From positions 1-33,952 of the forward strand of contig JAEUJS010000037.1 of the NCBI GenBank assembly GCA_016792935.1: DNA of 33,952 nt, in the 5' to 3' direction. Made by a program: the position numbers and the translations under genes. The notes beneath the pieces are model-generated. The model had not been told where the DNA came from, did no database searches, and worked only from the letters and a program-made list of their open reading frames with translations. Positions 6,967-14,730 of the stretch are shown here, piece after piece. Within the stretch, counting starts at the first letter, position 1, and each line of letters begins with the position of its first letter. The DNA is from Archangium sp. Lineage in GTDB: Bacteria; Myxococcota; Myxococcia; Myxococcales; Myxococcaceae.

Positions 6967-8379
6967 ATGTTCCTGCGCGCGACTGGCTTGCTGTGTCTGC
7001 TGTTGCTGGGGTGCCCCGAGGCGAAGAAAGACGGCCCCGCTCCGGTTCCGCCGGGAGCTCCGACCGCCGCGCCGATTCCTCCCGCACGCACCGGCAAGGT
7101 GACGCTGTTGGTGACGGGTCACGAGACGGGCTCGCTGGTGAAGAAGGCGCCGCGGTTGCTCGCGCAGTGGAAGAAGGAAGGTTGGCCCGACACGCTCGCG
7201 TTCTCGACGGGCGACTCGTTCGCCGGAGCCGTCATCAGCTCGCACTTCGAAGGCATCCCCACCGCCGAGGTGATGAAGGCCATGCAGTACAAGGCGTCGG
7301 CCATCGGCAACCACGAGTTCGATCTCGGCCTCGGCACGCTCGGAAAATTCCGCGATGCCTCGAGCGTCACGCTGCTCGGCGCGAACCTGCAGGACAAGGC
7401 TGATGCGGAACAACCGCTCAAGCTCGCTCCGTCGGCGGTCTTCACGCGCGACAACATCAAGGTCGGCGTCGTCGGCTTCACCAGCATCAAGACGCTCACC
7501 ACCACCGAGTCAGGTCGCTCTTCGGGCCTCACGCTCGTTCCGCTCGAGGCGTCGGTCGGCCCCGCGCTGAAGTCGCTCGAGAAGGACGCGCCCGACGTCG
7601 TCATCGCGCTCATTGACGACTGCTTCGGCGTGCTCAAGCCGGTGCTCGACGCGCACAAGGACTGGAAGGTCGATCTCGTCGTCGGCACGCGCTGCGAGGG
7701 CGCACAGGAAGACGTCGCTGGTGCGACGAAGTACTTCGCGGTCGGTGATGAGCTGTCGCATTACGTCTCCGCGGGCTTCGAGCTGAAGGTCGACGGCAGC
7801 AAGACGCTGAACGCCTCGCGCAAGGAGCTCGCCGCGACCGGAGACGAAGACGCTGACCTCGTGGCGCTGCGCGAGCGTTGGCAGAAGAAGCTCGACGAGG
7901 TGATGGGGGAAAAGATCGGCTTCGCGAAGACTGGCTACAAGGAAGACGCCGTAGAGCTGCGTCAGCTCGTCGCGTTCGCGCTGCGAGATCAAGGCAAGGC
8001 CGACGCCGCGCTCATCAACAAGAAGGGCATTCGTGCCGCGCTGCCCAAAGGGCCCATCACGCGCGCCACCATCTACGACCTCATTCCGTTCGAGAACGCG
8101 TTCATCACCGTGAAGATGAAGGGCGAGGTGCTGCAGAAGTTGAAGTCGCACCCCGAGGCGTTCGTGGTCGCTCCGGCGAAGCTCGAGCCCGAGAAGATGT
8201 ACGTGGTGAGCACCACCGAATACATCTACTTCGGCGGTGACGGGCTCGGCCTCGAGGTGGTCGCTCCGGATCCCGACTTCACCGGCATGGTGTGGCAGAC
8301 GCCGGTCATCGAGTGGCTCAAGAACAAGAAGAGCGACGAGAAGAAGCCGCTCGAGCCGATGATCAAAGCCCTCAAGTGA
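6967..8379 (+). CDS. 5'-nucleotidase/metallophosphatase-like lipoprotein, metal site eroded
   Basis: 470 residues. The signal peptide MFLRATGLLCLLLLGC ends in a lipobox with Cys16, so this is a lipoprotein. A proline-rich linker leads to a calcineurin-like domain followed by the 5'-nucleotidase C-terminal domain (INKKGIRAALPKGPIT, then IYDLIPFENAF). Of the canonical metal motifs, GD (D83) and GNHE (N115, H116) are kept. The first motif, normally DxH, reads T50-G-H52. The usual LSHxG and GHTH histidines are missing (LIDDCFG and VVGTRC). Hydrolase activity is therefore doubtful. It is paralogous to the minus-strand gene at 13120-14667; both end with a shared KKSDEKKPLE segment. Its stop overlaps the exonuclease III start. 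Confidence 0.88.
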   Translation: MFLRATGLLCLLLLGCPEAKKDGPAPVPPGAPTAAPIPPARTGKVTLLVTGHETGSLVKKAPRLLAQWKKEGWPDTLAFSTGDSFAGAVISSHFEGIPTAEVMKAMQYKASAIGNHEFDLGLGTLGKFRDASSVTLLGANLQDKADAEQPLKLAPSAVFTRDNIKVGVVGFTSIKTLTTTESGRSSGLTLVPLEASVGPALKSLEKDAPDVVIALIDDCFGVLKPVLDAHKDWKVDLVVGTRCEGAQEDVAGATKYFAVGDELSHYVSAGFELKVDGSKTLNASRKELAATGDEDADLVALRERWQKKLDEVMGEKIGFAKTGYKEDAVELRQLVAFALRDQGKADAALINKKGIRAALPKGPITRATIYDLIPFENAFITVKMKGEVLQKLKSHPEAFVVAPAKLEPEKMYVVSTTEYIYFGGDGLGLEVVAPDPDFTGMVWQTPVIEWLKNKKSDEKKPLEPMIKALK

Positions 8380-9221
8380 AGATCACGACCTGGAACGTCA
8401 ACGGCATCCGCGCGCGTGATGCGCAGGTCGCTGATTGGCTGCGGCTCGAGAAGCCCGACGTGATGTGCCTGCAGGAAATCAAGGCCTCGCGCTCACAGGT
8501 TCCTGGTCACCTCGTCGAAACCGAAGGCTATTGGACGAAGTGGCACGGTGGTGAAGGCGGCTACTCGGGCGTCGCGCTGCTGATCAGCAAGACGTTGTCT
8601 CCGAAGCGGCCGAAGTTCTGGTCGCCTCCGTTCGATCTGGAGAACCGCATCACCGTCGCGTCGCTCGACACGCTCGATGTCGCGAGCATCTACGTTCCGA
8701 ACGGCGGGAAGGACTTCGAGGTGAAGGTGAAGTTCCTCGAGGCGCTCGTGGCGTTCGTCGTCGAGCGACACGCCGCGGGCCGTCGCCTGATGTTGTGCGG
8801 GGACATGAACGTCGCGCGCGCGGAGATCGACGTGCACGAGAAGCTCCGCGACCCGAAGTTGATTGGTCAGACCGAGGGCGAGCGGAAGTTGTTCGATGGC
8901 TTGTTCCGGAATGGGCTGACCGATCTCGGGCGGAAGTTCGCTCCCGATGATTCTTCGCTCTTCACGTGGTGGGCGCCGTGGCGGCAGATGCGCGAGAAGA
9001 ACCAGGGCTGGAGGTTGGACCTGGTGTGCACCTCACCCGACATCACCGAGCGCGCGAAGAAGTGCACCGCGATGCGCGAGTTCGGGAGTTCGGATCACGG
9101 ACCCGTCACTGCAGTGTTCGAAGGGCCGCTGTTCGATCCCCTGAAAGTCGAAGAGGGACCGAGCGAGACCGAGCCTGAGAAGCCGAAGACCGGCGCGCCT
9201 CAGCTCGATTTGTTCGGCTGA
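8376..9221 (+). CDS. xth: Exodeoxyribonuclease III
   Basis: 281 residues of the endonuclease/exonuclease/phosphatase fold. Motifs in order: TTWNVNGIRAR (N-terminal Asn), CLQEIK (metal-binding Glu), YVPNGG, GDMNVA (Asp/Asn) and SSDHGPV (catalytic Asp-His). It repairs abasic sites and removes 3' blocking groups. The GTG at 8376 overlaps the preceding stop (GTGA) and starts exactly at the family N-terminus (KITTWNVNG). After the catalytic domain, a charged Pro/Glu/Lys linker of about 20 residues ends in PQLDLFG. QLDLF at residues 276-280 fits the bacterial sliding-clamp-binding pentapeptide. The last 22 bp overlap the convergent NAT gene. Confidence 0.95.
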   Translation: MKITTWNVNGIRARDAQVADWLRLEKPDVMCLQEIKASRSQVPGHLVETEGYWTKWHGGEGGYSGVALLISKTLSPKRPKFWSPPFDLENRITVASLDTLDVASIYVPNGGKDFEVKVKFLEALVAFVVERHAAGRRLMLCGDMNVARAEIDVHEKLRDPKLIGQTEGERKLFDGLFRNGLTDLGRKFAPDDSSLFTWWAPWRQMREKNQGWRLDLVCTSPDITERAKKCTAMREFGSSDHGPVTAVFEGPLFDPLKVEEGPSETEPEKPKTGAPQLDLFG

Positions 9222-10015
9222 CTCCAGTCGAGCCCTTCGCAGCGCAACGTCGTTCCTTCCGGAAGCGGCAGACCGAAGTGCTGTTCGAGCACGGCGTTCA
9301 ATTCCGCCGGCGTGTTCAGCGTGGTGGTCTTCGTTCCCTCGCGCGTGCGGATGGTCAGCTCGCGGTTGAGCAGCGTGATGCGGCCGCCGTCGATGGCGCG
9401 CGCGCAGAGCAGACGGTTTCTGAAGTGCGACTTCGGAGACGCGCTCGTGAACCAGTTCGCCACTTCGCGATCGATGGGCGGCATCTCTTCGAGCGTGAAC
9501 TCGCAGACGTCGTTCCAAACGCCGTCGCGCAGCGCCTGATGGAAGTAGCGGCCGTCCTCGCGCGTGATGCGTCGCGTCTCGTGCGGAGTGGGCTGTTCCA
9601 CATCGAGTTCGAAACGGAGCGCGGCCGTCGGTGAGAGTCCACCGACTCCGACGTCGGCGAACCAGGTCTCGTTGTTCAGTTCGACGCGCGCGAAGACGTG
9701 CGTGCGCGCCGGGAGATAGTCACGCGGCCGACCCGCACGAACTCGCGCGCTCAACGGACGCACTGAGAAGCCGAGTTCGGTGAGGACGCGAATGAAGAGC
9801 GTGTTCTGCTCGAAGCAGTAGCCGCCTCGCTTGCGCGTGATGAGCTTCGCGTCGACGTCGGCTTCCTCGAGCGAGATTCCCTTTCCGAGCAGCACGTCGA
9901 TGTTCTCGAACGGAATCGACTTCACGTGCGCGAGCGCCAACGCGTTCAGCGTGTCGAGCGTTGGAGTCGTCGGTCCGCGGTAGTTGATGCGATCGAAGTA
10001 TGCGTTCAGCAGCAT
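9200..10015 (-). CDS. nat: Arylamine N-acetyltransferase
   Basis: 271 residues from this start. The Cys-His-Asp triad is intact: RGGYCFEQN (Cys67), RTHVFARV (His106) and WFADVGVGG (Asp121). The enzyme transfers acetyl from acetyl-CoA to arylamines or hydrazines through a Cys intermediate. An in-frame ATG at 10054 would add 13 residues and place the Cys at 80. I prefer 10015 (MLLNAYFDRI) because the catalytic Cys of the family usually sits near residue 69 and homologues begin at this point. The choice is not certain, since neither start has a convincing ribosome-binding site. The 3' end overlaps the exonuclease III gene by 22 bp. Confidence 0.93.
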   Translation of the reverse strand: MLLNAYFDRINYRGPTTPTLDTLNALALAHVKSIPFENIDVLLGKGISLEEADVDAKLITRKRGGYCFEQNTLFIRVLTELGFSVRPLSARVRAGRPRDYLPARTHVFARVELNNETWFADVGVGGLSPTAALRFELDVEQPTPHETRRITREDGRYFHQALRDGVWNDVCEFTLEEMPPIDREVANWFTSASPKSHFRNRLLCARAIDGGRITLLNRELTIRTREGTKTTTLNTPAELNAVLEQHFGLPLPEGTTLRCEGLDWSQPNKSS

Positions 10016-10052
10016 CTCGCCAGATTGGATGAAAGAGTGCGGCGAGGGAATC

Positions 10053-11729
10053 ATGACGACACGACTGGTGGCTGTGCCGGTGGACCTGGCGGTGAACTGC
10101 GCGACTGCCCCTCACCCTGACCCTCTCCCGCAGGGGCGGGAGAGGGGATCGTCGCGCGCGTCGGTGCTCGTGCTCGGGATGCTCTGCCTCGCTGGCTGCA
10201 GTGCTCCCATCGGTCCTGGTGACGCGGGTACTGGTGGCGGCGGAGTCGCTACTGGCGGTGGTGCGACTGGTGCGACTGGTGGAGGTGGTGCGACTGGTGG
10301 AGGTGGTGCGACTGGTGGAGGTGGCGCGACTGGTGGAGGCGGCGCAACTGGCGGCGGCAACGCCACTGGTGGCGGCGGCACGACTGGCGGCGGCGGTGTC
10401 GTCGTCGGCCCCGACTACTTCGTCTCCACCAGCGGCAACGACATGAACGCGGGCACGATGGCCGCACCCTTCCGAACGATTCAGCGTGGCGTGAACGTCG
10501 CGAGCCCGGGCGGAGGCACCATCAACGTCGCCTCCGGCACGTACACCGAGAAGGTGAGCATCACGACCGGCACGGCTCCACTCGTCCTGCGCGGCGGAGG
10601 CGTCATCATCGACGGCACCGGTCTCTCCGTGAGCAACGGCCAGCAAGGCCTCATCACCATCGACTCGCGCAGCAACCTCACCATCGAGGGCTTCGAGCTG
10701 CGCAACTTCCGCAGCATGAACTCCGCGGTGCCGCTCGGCATCTACGCGTTCGGGAGCGGCAGCAACCTCACGCTCCGCAACAACCACATCCACGACATCG
10801 TGACGACGGTCGGCTCGTGCAACGGCAACGGCGGCAACGCGTTCGGCCTCGCGGTGTACGGCAGCGACGCGCCCGCGGCGTGGACCAACGTGGTGGTGAC
10901 CGGGAACGAGCTCGATCACCTCACGCTCGGCTGCAGCGAATCGCTGAGCATCAACGGCAACGTCGACGGCTTCGAGGTCAGCTTCAACCTCGTGCACGAC
11001 AACGACAACATCGGCATCGTCGCCATCGGCTTCGAAGGCACGAGCCCGATGGAGGCGTACGACCAGGCGCGCAACGGCGTCATCCGCAAGAACACCGTCA
11101 CCAACATCACCAGCGTCGGCAACCCCGCGTACGGCACCGACGCGAGCGCAGACGGCATCTACGTCGACGGCGGCAAGAACATCCTCATCGAGCAGAATGT
11201 GGTGAGCAGCGCGGATCTCGGCATCGAGGTCGCCAGCGAGCACAGCGGCAAGAGCTCGGCCTACGTGCTGGTGCGCACCAACCGCATCTCCGGCTCTCGC
11301 CAGGCTGGCATCTCACTCGGCGGTTACGCCAACTCGGTGGGCAACGCCGACCACGACGTGATTCTCAACAACACCACCGCTGACGACACGGTGGAGCTGC
11401 AGCTCCAGTTTCACGTCACGCAGGTCATCGTTCAGAACAACCTCTTCTTCAGTCCGATGAGCGACTTCATCTCCGGCTCGGTCAGCGGTGTGGTGCAGGT
11501 CACCAACGTGACGCGCGCCGGCATGATGTCGAGCACGTTCACTGGCGCCGACTTGTACCCGGCGCCCGCCGTCGATCTCTTGTTGCGCGATGTCGGCACC
11601 GACTTCACGTGTCCTCCGACGTGGACCTGTCCCGCGGTGTGGGGAACCGCGCTCGTCGGTACGGAAGACGCGCTCGGCGACCCGCGCGTCCTCGGTGGCG
11701 TCATCGACGTCGGCGCCTACGAACTGTGA
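10053..11729 (+). CDS. Surface lipoprotein, Gly-rich linker plus parallel beta-helix
   Basis: 558 residues. The ATG at 10053 has GAGG 5 bases upstream. The N-terminus is unusual: MTTRLVAVPVDLAVN is followed by a segment encoded by a REP-like element (PHPDPLPQGRERGS), then a hydrophobic stretch and lipobox (VLVLGMLCLAGC). Next comes a (GGGGAT)n-type linker, a DUF1565-like opening (YFVSTSGNDMNAGTMAAPF, then TIQRGVN) and many right-handed beta-helix rungs (LTIEGFELRNF, LTLRNNHIHDI, ILIEQNVVSS). Such proteins bind or cleave polysaccharides, but no catalytic residues can be assigned. The C-terminus (DPRVLGGVIDVGAYEL) is typical for the group. It overlaps the convergent protease gene by 29 bp. Confidence 0.88.
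   Translation: MTTRLVAVPVDLAVNCATAPHPDPLPQGRERGSSRASVLVLGMLCLAGCSAPIGPGDAGTGGGGVATGGGATGATGGGGATGGGGATGGGGATGGGGATGGGNATGGGGTTGGGGVVVGPDYFVSTSGNDMNAGTMAAPFRTIQRGVNVASPGGGTINVASGTYTEKVSITTGTAPLVLRGGGVIIDGTGLSVSNGQQGLITIDSRSNLTIEGFELRNFRSMNSAVPLGIYAFGSGSNLTLRNNHIHDIVTTVGSCNGNGGNAFGLAVYGSDAPAAWTNVVVTGNELDHLTLGCSESLSINGNVDGFEVSFNLVHDNDNIGIVAIGFEGTSPMEAYDQARNGVIRKNTVTNITSVGNPAYGTDASADGIYVDGGKNILIEQNVVSSADLGIEVASEHSGKSSAYVLVRTNRISGSRQAGISLGGYANSVGNADHDVILNNTTADDTVELQLQFHVTQVIVQNNLFFSPMSDFISGSVSGVVQVTNVTRAGMMSSTFTGADLYPAPAVDLLLRDVGTDFTCPPTWTCPAVWGTALVGTEDALGDPRVLGGVIDVGAYEL
10108..10150 (+). repeat. REP-like palindromic element, copy 2 (inside a coding region)
   Basis: CCCCTCACCCTGACCCTCTC then CCGCAGGGGCGGGAGAGGGGATC. 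CCCTCTCCCGC pairs with GCGGGAGAGGG as an 11-bp stem. It is translated in frame as PHPDPLPQGRERGS within the signal-peptide region of the beta-helix lipoprotein. Confidence 0.85.
10228..10398 (+). repeat. 18-bp minisatellite coding for a GGGGAT linker
   Basis: Tandem, imperfect 18-bp units (for example GGTGGAGGTGGTGCGACT) encode Gly/Ala/Thr hexapeptides that form the linker of the lipoprotein. Several adjacent units are identical at the DNA level, suggesting recent slippage. Confidence 0.85.
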
Positions 11730-13098
11730 ACGCGACGGCGAGCAACACCATCGCTCCCGGCGCGCTCGAACAGCCCTGGCCCGTGGCCACCGGAAGCTCG
11801 AGTGGCCGCTTGATGACGGGCACGGTGATGACTCGAGGAGCGAGACACGCTTTCCACGTCGCGCTCCCGCTGCGGCATTCCCTGGGCGCCGCGCACTCGC
11901 CGTCGCTGTTGCACGGCACCGCGCACACGGCAGTGCCCGCGGCTCCGGGGTGACAGCGAGTCCCCGGTGCGCAGCGATCGCTGAACTCACACCGCTCGCC
12001 CTCGGCCACTTCACGAAGCTGGCGGTAGCGGCACGCGCCGCCCGAACACTCGAGGTCGGAATTTTCCGCGCAGTCCTGGAGCGTGGTGCACGCCTTCGAG
12101 CAATACGAATCGATGTGCTGCGGATCGTTCACGCACAGCTGACCCGTGCACTGGTTGGCGTTGGTGCAGCCCGCGGTGAGCGCGCGGCAGTCGGTGTCGA
12201 GCAACGGACACGGAACGGCGGAGCAGATGCCGTCGGCTCCACAGTTCCGCGGACAGTCGGGATCGCGCGAGGGCTCGGTGCACGCCGTGGTGCACTGACC
12301 ATCGGCGGCGCACACACAGTCGATGTCGGGCTCGAGACACGAGGTGCTGCACACGCCATCGGTCGCGCACGAGCCGATGCCGTTCATCATGAGCCACGAC
12401 TCGATGTTCGACGCGTGCACGTCGACGCGCACCGCCGCTCCGCTCGAGCAGGTCTGGTCATCGGTGTAGCTGTGAATGCCGATGACGCGCTCCACGCCGT
12501 CGACCGTGCCGAAGACGGGACCGCCGCTGTCGCCGAAGCAAATCGCGCGGCCTGTCGAGCCGACGCCGATGGTGCCCAACGAGACGAAGTTGAGCGGAAA
12601 CTCGACGGTGCGCCGCTCACCGGACGGCGCATTGGGATTCACGGTCGGAGCAGCCTGCACGCCGTAGCCAACCGAGCGCACGACGTCGCCGACCCGCAGC
12701 GTCAGCGGGCTGCGCTGGTAGGGCTTGGGCGTCGCGTTCGCGGCCGACGTGAGCAGCACCAGGCCGACGTCGTACTGCGGCTGTTGCGTGCCGTTGTCGT
12801 AGCGCGGGTCGGCCCACACCGCCTGAACGGGAATCGCTCCGGCGAACGAATCAGGAGCGTTGCCCGCATACGTCGGCGGCGTGCGAACGCAGTGCGCGGC
12901 GGTCAGCAACACGCGCGGGTAGATGAGCGTCGCGGTGCACGACGCGTTGCCAAACACGTACAGCGCGAAGACCTGGCTGTCGGACGTGCCGGTGGGCATG
13001 CCACCGATGATTTCCTGACGCTGACTTTGCTGCTCAACCGCGTCGGGAGGCGCACACGCGCTCCACACCACCAACCCCATCACCATCCAATTGCGCAT
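11701..13098 (-). CDS. Trypsin-like serine protease with MYXO-CTERM tail
   Basis: 465 residues. An N-terminal signal ends in a lipobox-like WSAC (Cys15). A short propeptide leads to IIGG at 30-33, the classical activation site. The triad is complete: TAAHC (His69), YDVGL (Asp110) and CFGDSGGPV (Ser191). After the S1 domain (to about residue 245) comes a Cys-rich region with repeats of the CxxDGxC type (CATDGVCSTSC, CAADGQCTTAC, CGADGICSAVPC). The C-terminus is GQGCSSAPG, a short hydrophobic stretch and RRRRRR, the MYXO-CTERM surface-sorting signal handled by myxosortase in this phylum. It is probably a cell-surface protease. It overlaps the convergent lipoprotein gene by 29 bp. Confidence 0.93.
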   Translation of the reverse strand: MRNWMVMGLVVWSACAPPDAVEQQSQRQEIIGGMPTGTSDSQVFALYVFGNASCTATLIYPRVLLTAAHCVRTPPTYAGNAPDSFAGAIPVQAVWADPRYDNGTQQPQYDVGLVLLTSAANATPKPYQRSPLTLRVGDVVRSVGYGVQAAPTVNPNAPSGERRTVEFPLNFVSLGTIGVGSTGRAICFGDSGGPVFGTVDGVERVIGIHSYTDDQTCSSGAAVRVDVHASNIESWLMMNGIGSCATDGVCSTSCLEPDIDCVCAADGQCTTACTEPSRDPDCPRNCGADGICSAVPCPLLDTDCRALTAGCTNANQCTGQLCVNDPQHIDSYCSKACTTLQDCAENSDLECSGGACRYRQLREVAEGERCEFSDRCAPGTRCHPGAAGTAVCAVPCNSDGECAAPRECRSGSATWKACLAPRVITVPVIKRPLELPVATGQGCSSAPGAMVLLAVAFTVRRRRRR

Positions 13099-13119
13099 TC
13101 GACCAGCGTAGCGCCCGAA

Positions 13120-14667
13120 TCACTTCGGCAGCAGCGTCTCGAGCGGCTTCTTCTCGTCGCTCTTCTTCTCTTTGGTCCACTCGATGAGCGCGCTCTGCCA
13201 CGACACCTTCGTCTGCGTGGGTGCCTTGTCGGCCTCGTGGAGCTTGAAGCCATCTCCGCCGAGGTAGAGGTAGTCGGTGGTGGCGAGCGTGTAGAGCTTC
13301 TTGGCGTCGATCACGGCTCCCTTCGCGTCGACGAAGGTCTCTCCCTTCGCGCGCAGACCTGAGAAGCGCGCCTCGAGATTTCCGGCCGCGGCGAGCAGCT
13401 GTTCGCCGGAGATCTTCACGGTGACGATCTCGTTCTCGAACGGCACGAGGTCCCACACCGTCGCCGAGGTGATGACGCCCGACGGCAGGCCCTGACGCAC
13501 ACCCTTGCGGTTCAACATCGCGACGTCGGTCTTGAAGCGCTCGCGCAGCGAAGCGGTGAGCCACGTCGCCATCTCGACCGATTCCTGCTCGAGGCCGGTC
13601 TTCGAGAAGCCGATGGGCGCGCCGAGGGCTTCGTCGAGCTTCTTCTTCCACGATGAAATGAGCTCGTTGGCCTTCGCGTCGACCTTCTGCGAGCCGCTCA
13701 CTTCGATCATCGCCGAGTCGATCTTCGTCACGCGCGAAGCGGGCGGCTTCACGAGATCCACCGTCACGTTCACGCGCGCGTACTCGTTCCAACGCGAGCC
13801 CGGATACACGAGCTTCGTGGGGCCGACCGTGTCCGGATATTCCTGACCGCAATCACGACCGGCGACGAACGCCGGCGCCCACTCGGGGTGCGCCTCGAGC
13901 ATCTTCGGCGCGTCGTGCAGACAGCCGTCGGTGACGAGCACGATGACGTCGGAGCCCGCCGCGCGCGCCGCGGGGATCGCCTGGTTCAGCGCGTCGGCGT
14001 CGGAGATCAACTCCACGCCCGCCATGCGCCCGGGCATCGGAGTCGACGTCGCCTTGCGCGCGGCGAGACCGATGATGGTGACCTGCACTCCACGCCGCAC
14101 GACGGTGACGCTCGGCTGAATTCCCAGCTGCTGACCCGTCGCGTCCACCGCCTTCAAGTTCGCGGCGAGGTACGGAAAGCCGCCGGCCTTCGTGTTGGCG
14201 AGGAACTGCTCTCGGTTCCAATCGAGCTCGCGGTTGCCGAACGCCGACGCGGAGTAGTTCATGAGCTTCATCACCTCGGCGGTGGACTGCCCCTTGAAGT
14301 AGCTCGAGATGCTCTGGCCGTTCGCGTTGTCTCCAGTCGAGAGCGCGACGGTCTTCGGATCGACACACGCGGCGCCCGTTTCGCTACCCGACGGCGTCGC
14401 CCCAGGGGGCTTTGCTGCGCAGTGGCCTTCATCGGCGACCCAGCGGCCGAGCACGTCGGCGGCTCCACCGCGCAGCTTGTCGCCTTCGCCGGTCGGCAAC
14501 AGGTAGCCGTTCTCGGCTCCCGTCACGAGGAAGGTGATGTTCACTTCCTTCGCGGGCAGTGAAGCATCGAGCGTCGCTGCCCCGTGCGATTCCGGAGCGT
14601 CGTCTTTCTTCGGACACCCGGCGAGCAGCAGCACGGCGGCGAGCAGAAGCAGAACGCGAGTAGGCAT
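13120..14667 (-). CDS. 5'-nucleotidase-like lipoprotein, strongly degenerate paralogue
   Basis: 515 residues with a clear lipoprotein signal (MPTRVLLLLAAVLLLAGC, Cys18). The architecture is that of a metallophosphatase domain plus 5'-nucleotidase C-domain (LNRKGVRQGLPSGVIT, DLVPFENEIVTVKISG, DYLYLGGDGF). Metal ligands are more eroded than in the paralogue at 6967-8379. DxH has become T49-G-A51, GNHE is GNRE (R146), and the LSHxG and GHTH histidines are absent. Only the GD Asp (D113) and N145 remain. A Cys-containing insert (residues 83-101) is unique to this copy. It is likely a binding protein or pseudo-enzyme on the outer membrane or in the periplasm. It lies upstream of the protease gene with 21 bp between. 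Confidence 0.88.
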   Translation of the reverse strand: MPTRVLLLLAAVLLLAGCPKKDDAPESHGAATLDASLPAKEVNITFLVTGAENGYLLPTGEGDKLRGGAADVLGRWVADEGHCAAKPPGATPSGSETGAACVDPKTVALSTGDNANGQSISSYFKGQSTAEVMKLMNYSASAFGNRELDWNREQFLANTKAGGFPYLAANLKAVDATGQQLGIQPSVTVVRRGVQVTIIGLAARKATSTPMPGRMAGVELISDADALNQAIPAARAAGSDVIVLVTDGCLHDAPKMLEAHPEWAPAFVAGRDCGQEYPDTVGPTKLVYPGSRWNEYARVNVTVDLVKPPASRVTKIDSAMIEVSGSQKVDAKANELISSWKKKLDEALGAPIGFSKTGLEQESVEMATWLTASLRERFKTDVAMLNRKGVRQGLPSGVITSATVWDLVPFENEIVTVKISGEQLLAAAGNLEARFSGLRAKGETFVDAKGAVIDAKKLYTLATTDYLYLGGDGFKLHEADKAPTQTKVSWQSALIEWTKEKKSDEKKPLETLLPK

Positions 14668-14730
14668 GGTCGCGCGTCTAGCACTTCAGCTTCCTCGCGA
14701 AAGGGCCCGGAGAGGGGGTAAACGCGCACC

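Noticed and set aside
11590..13362. Plus-strand open frame of 590 codons opposite the protease
   Set aside because: The minus strand carries an intact trypsin triad and MYXO-CTERM tail; the plus frame has none.
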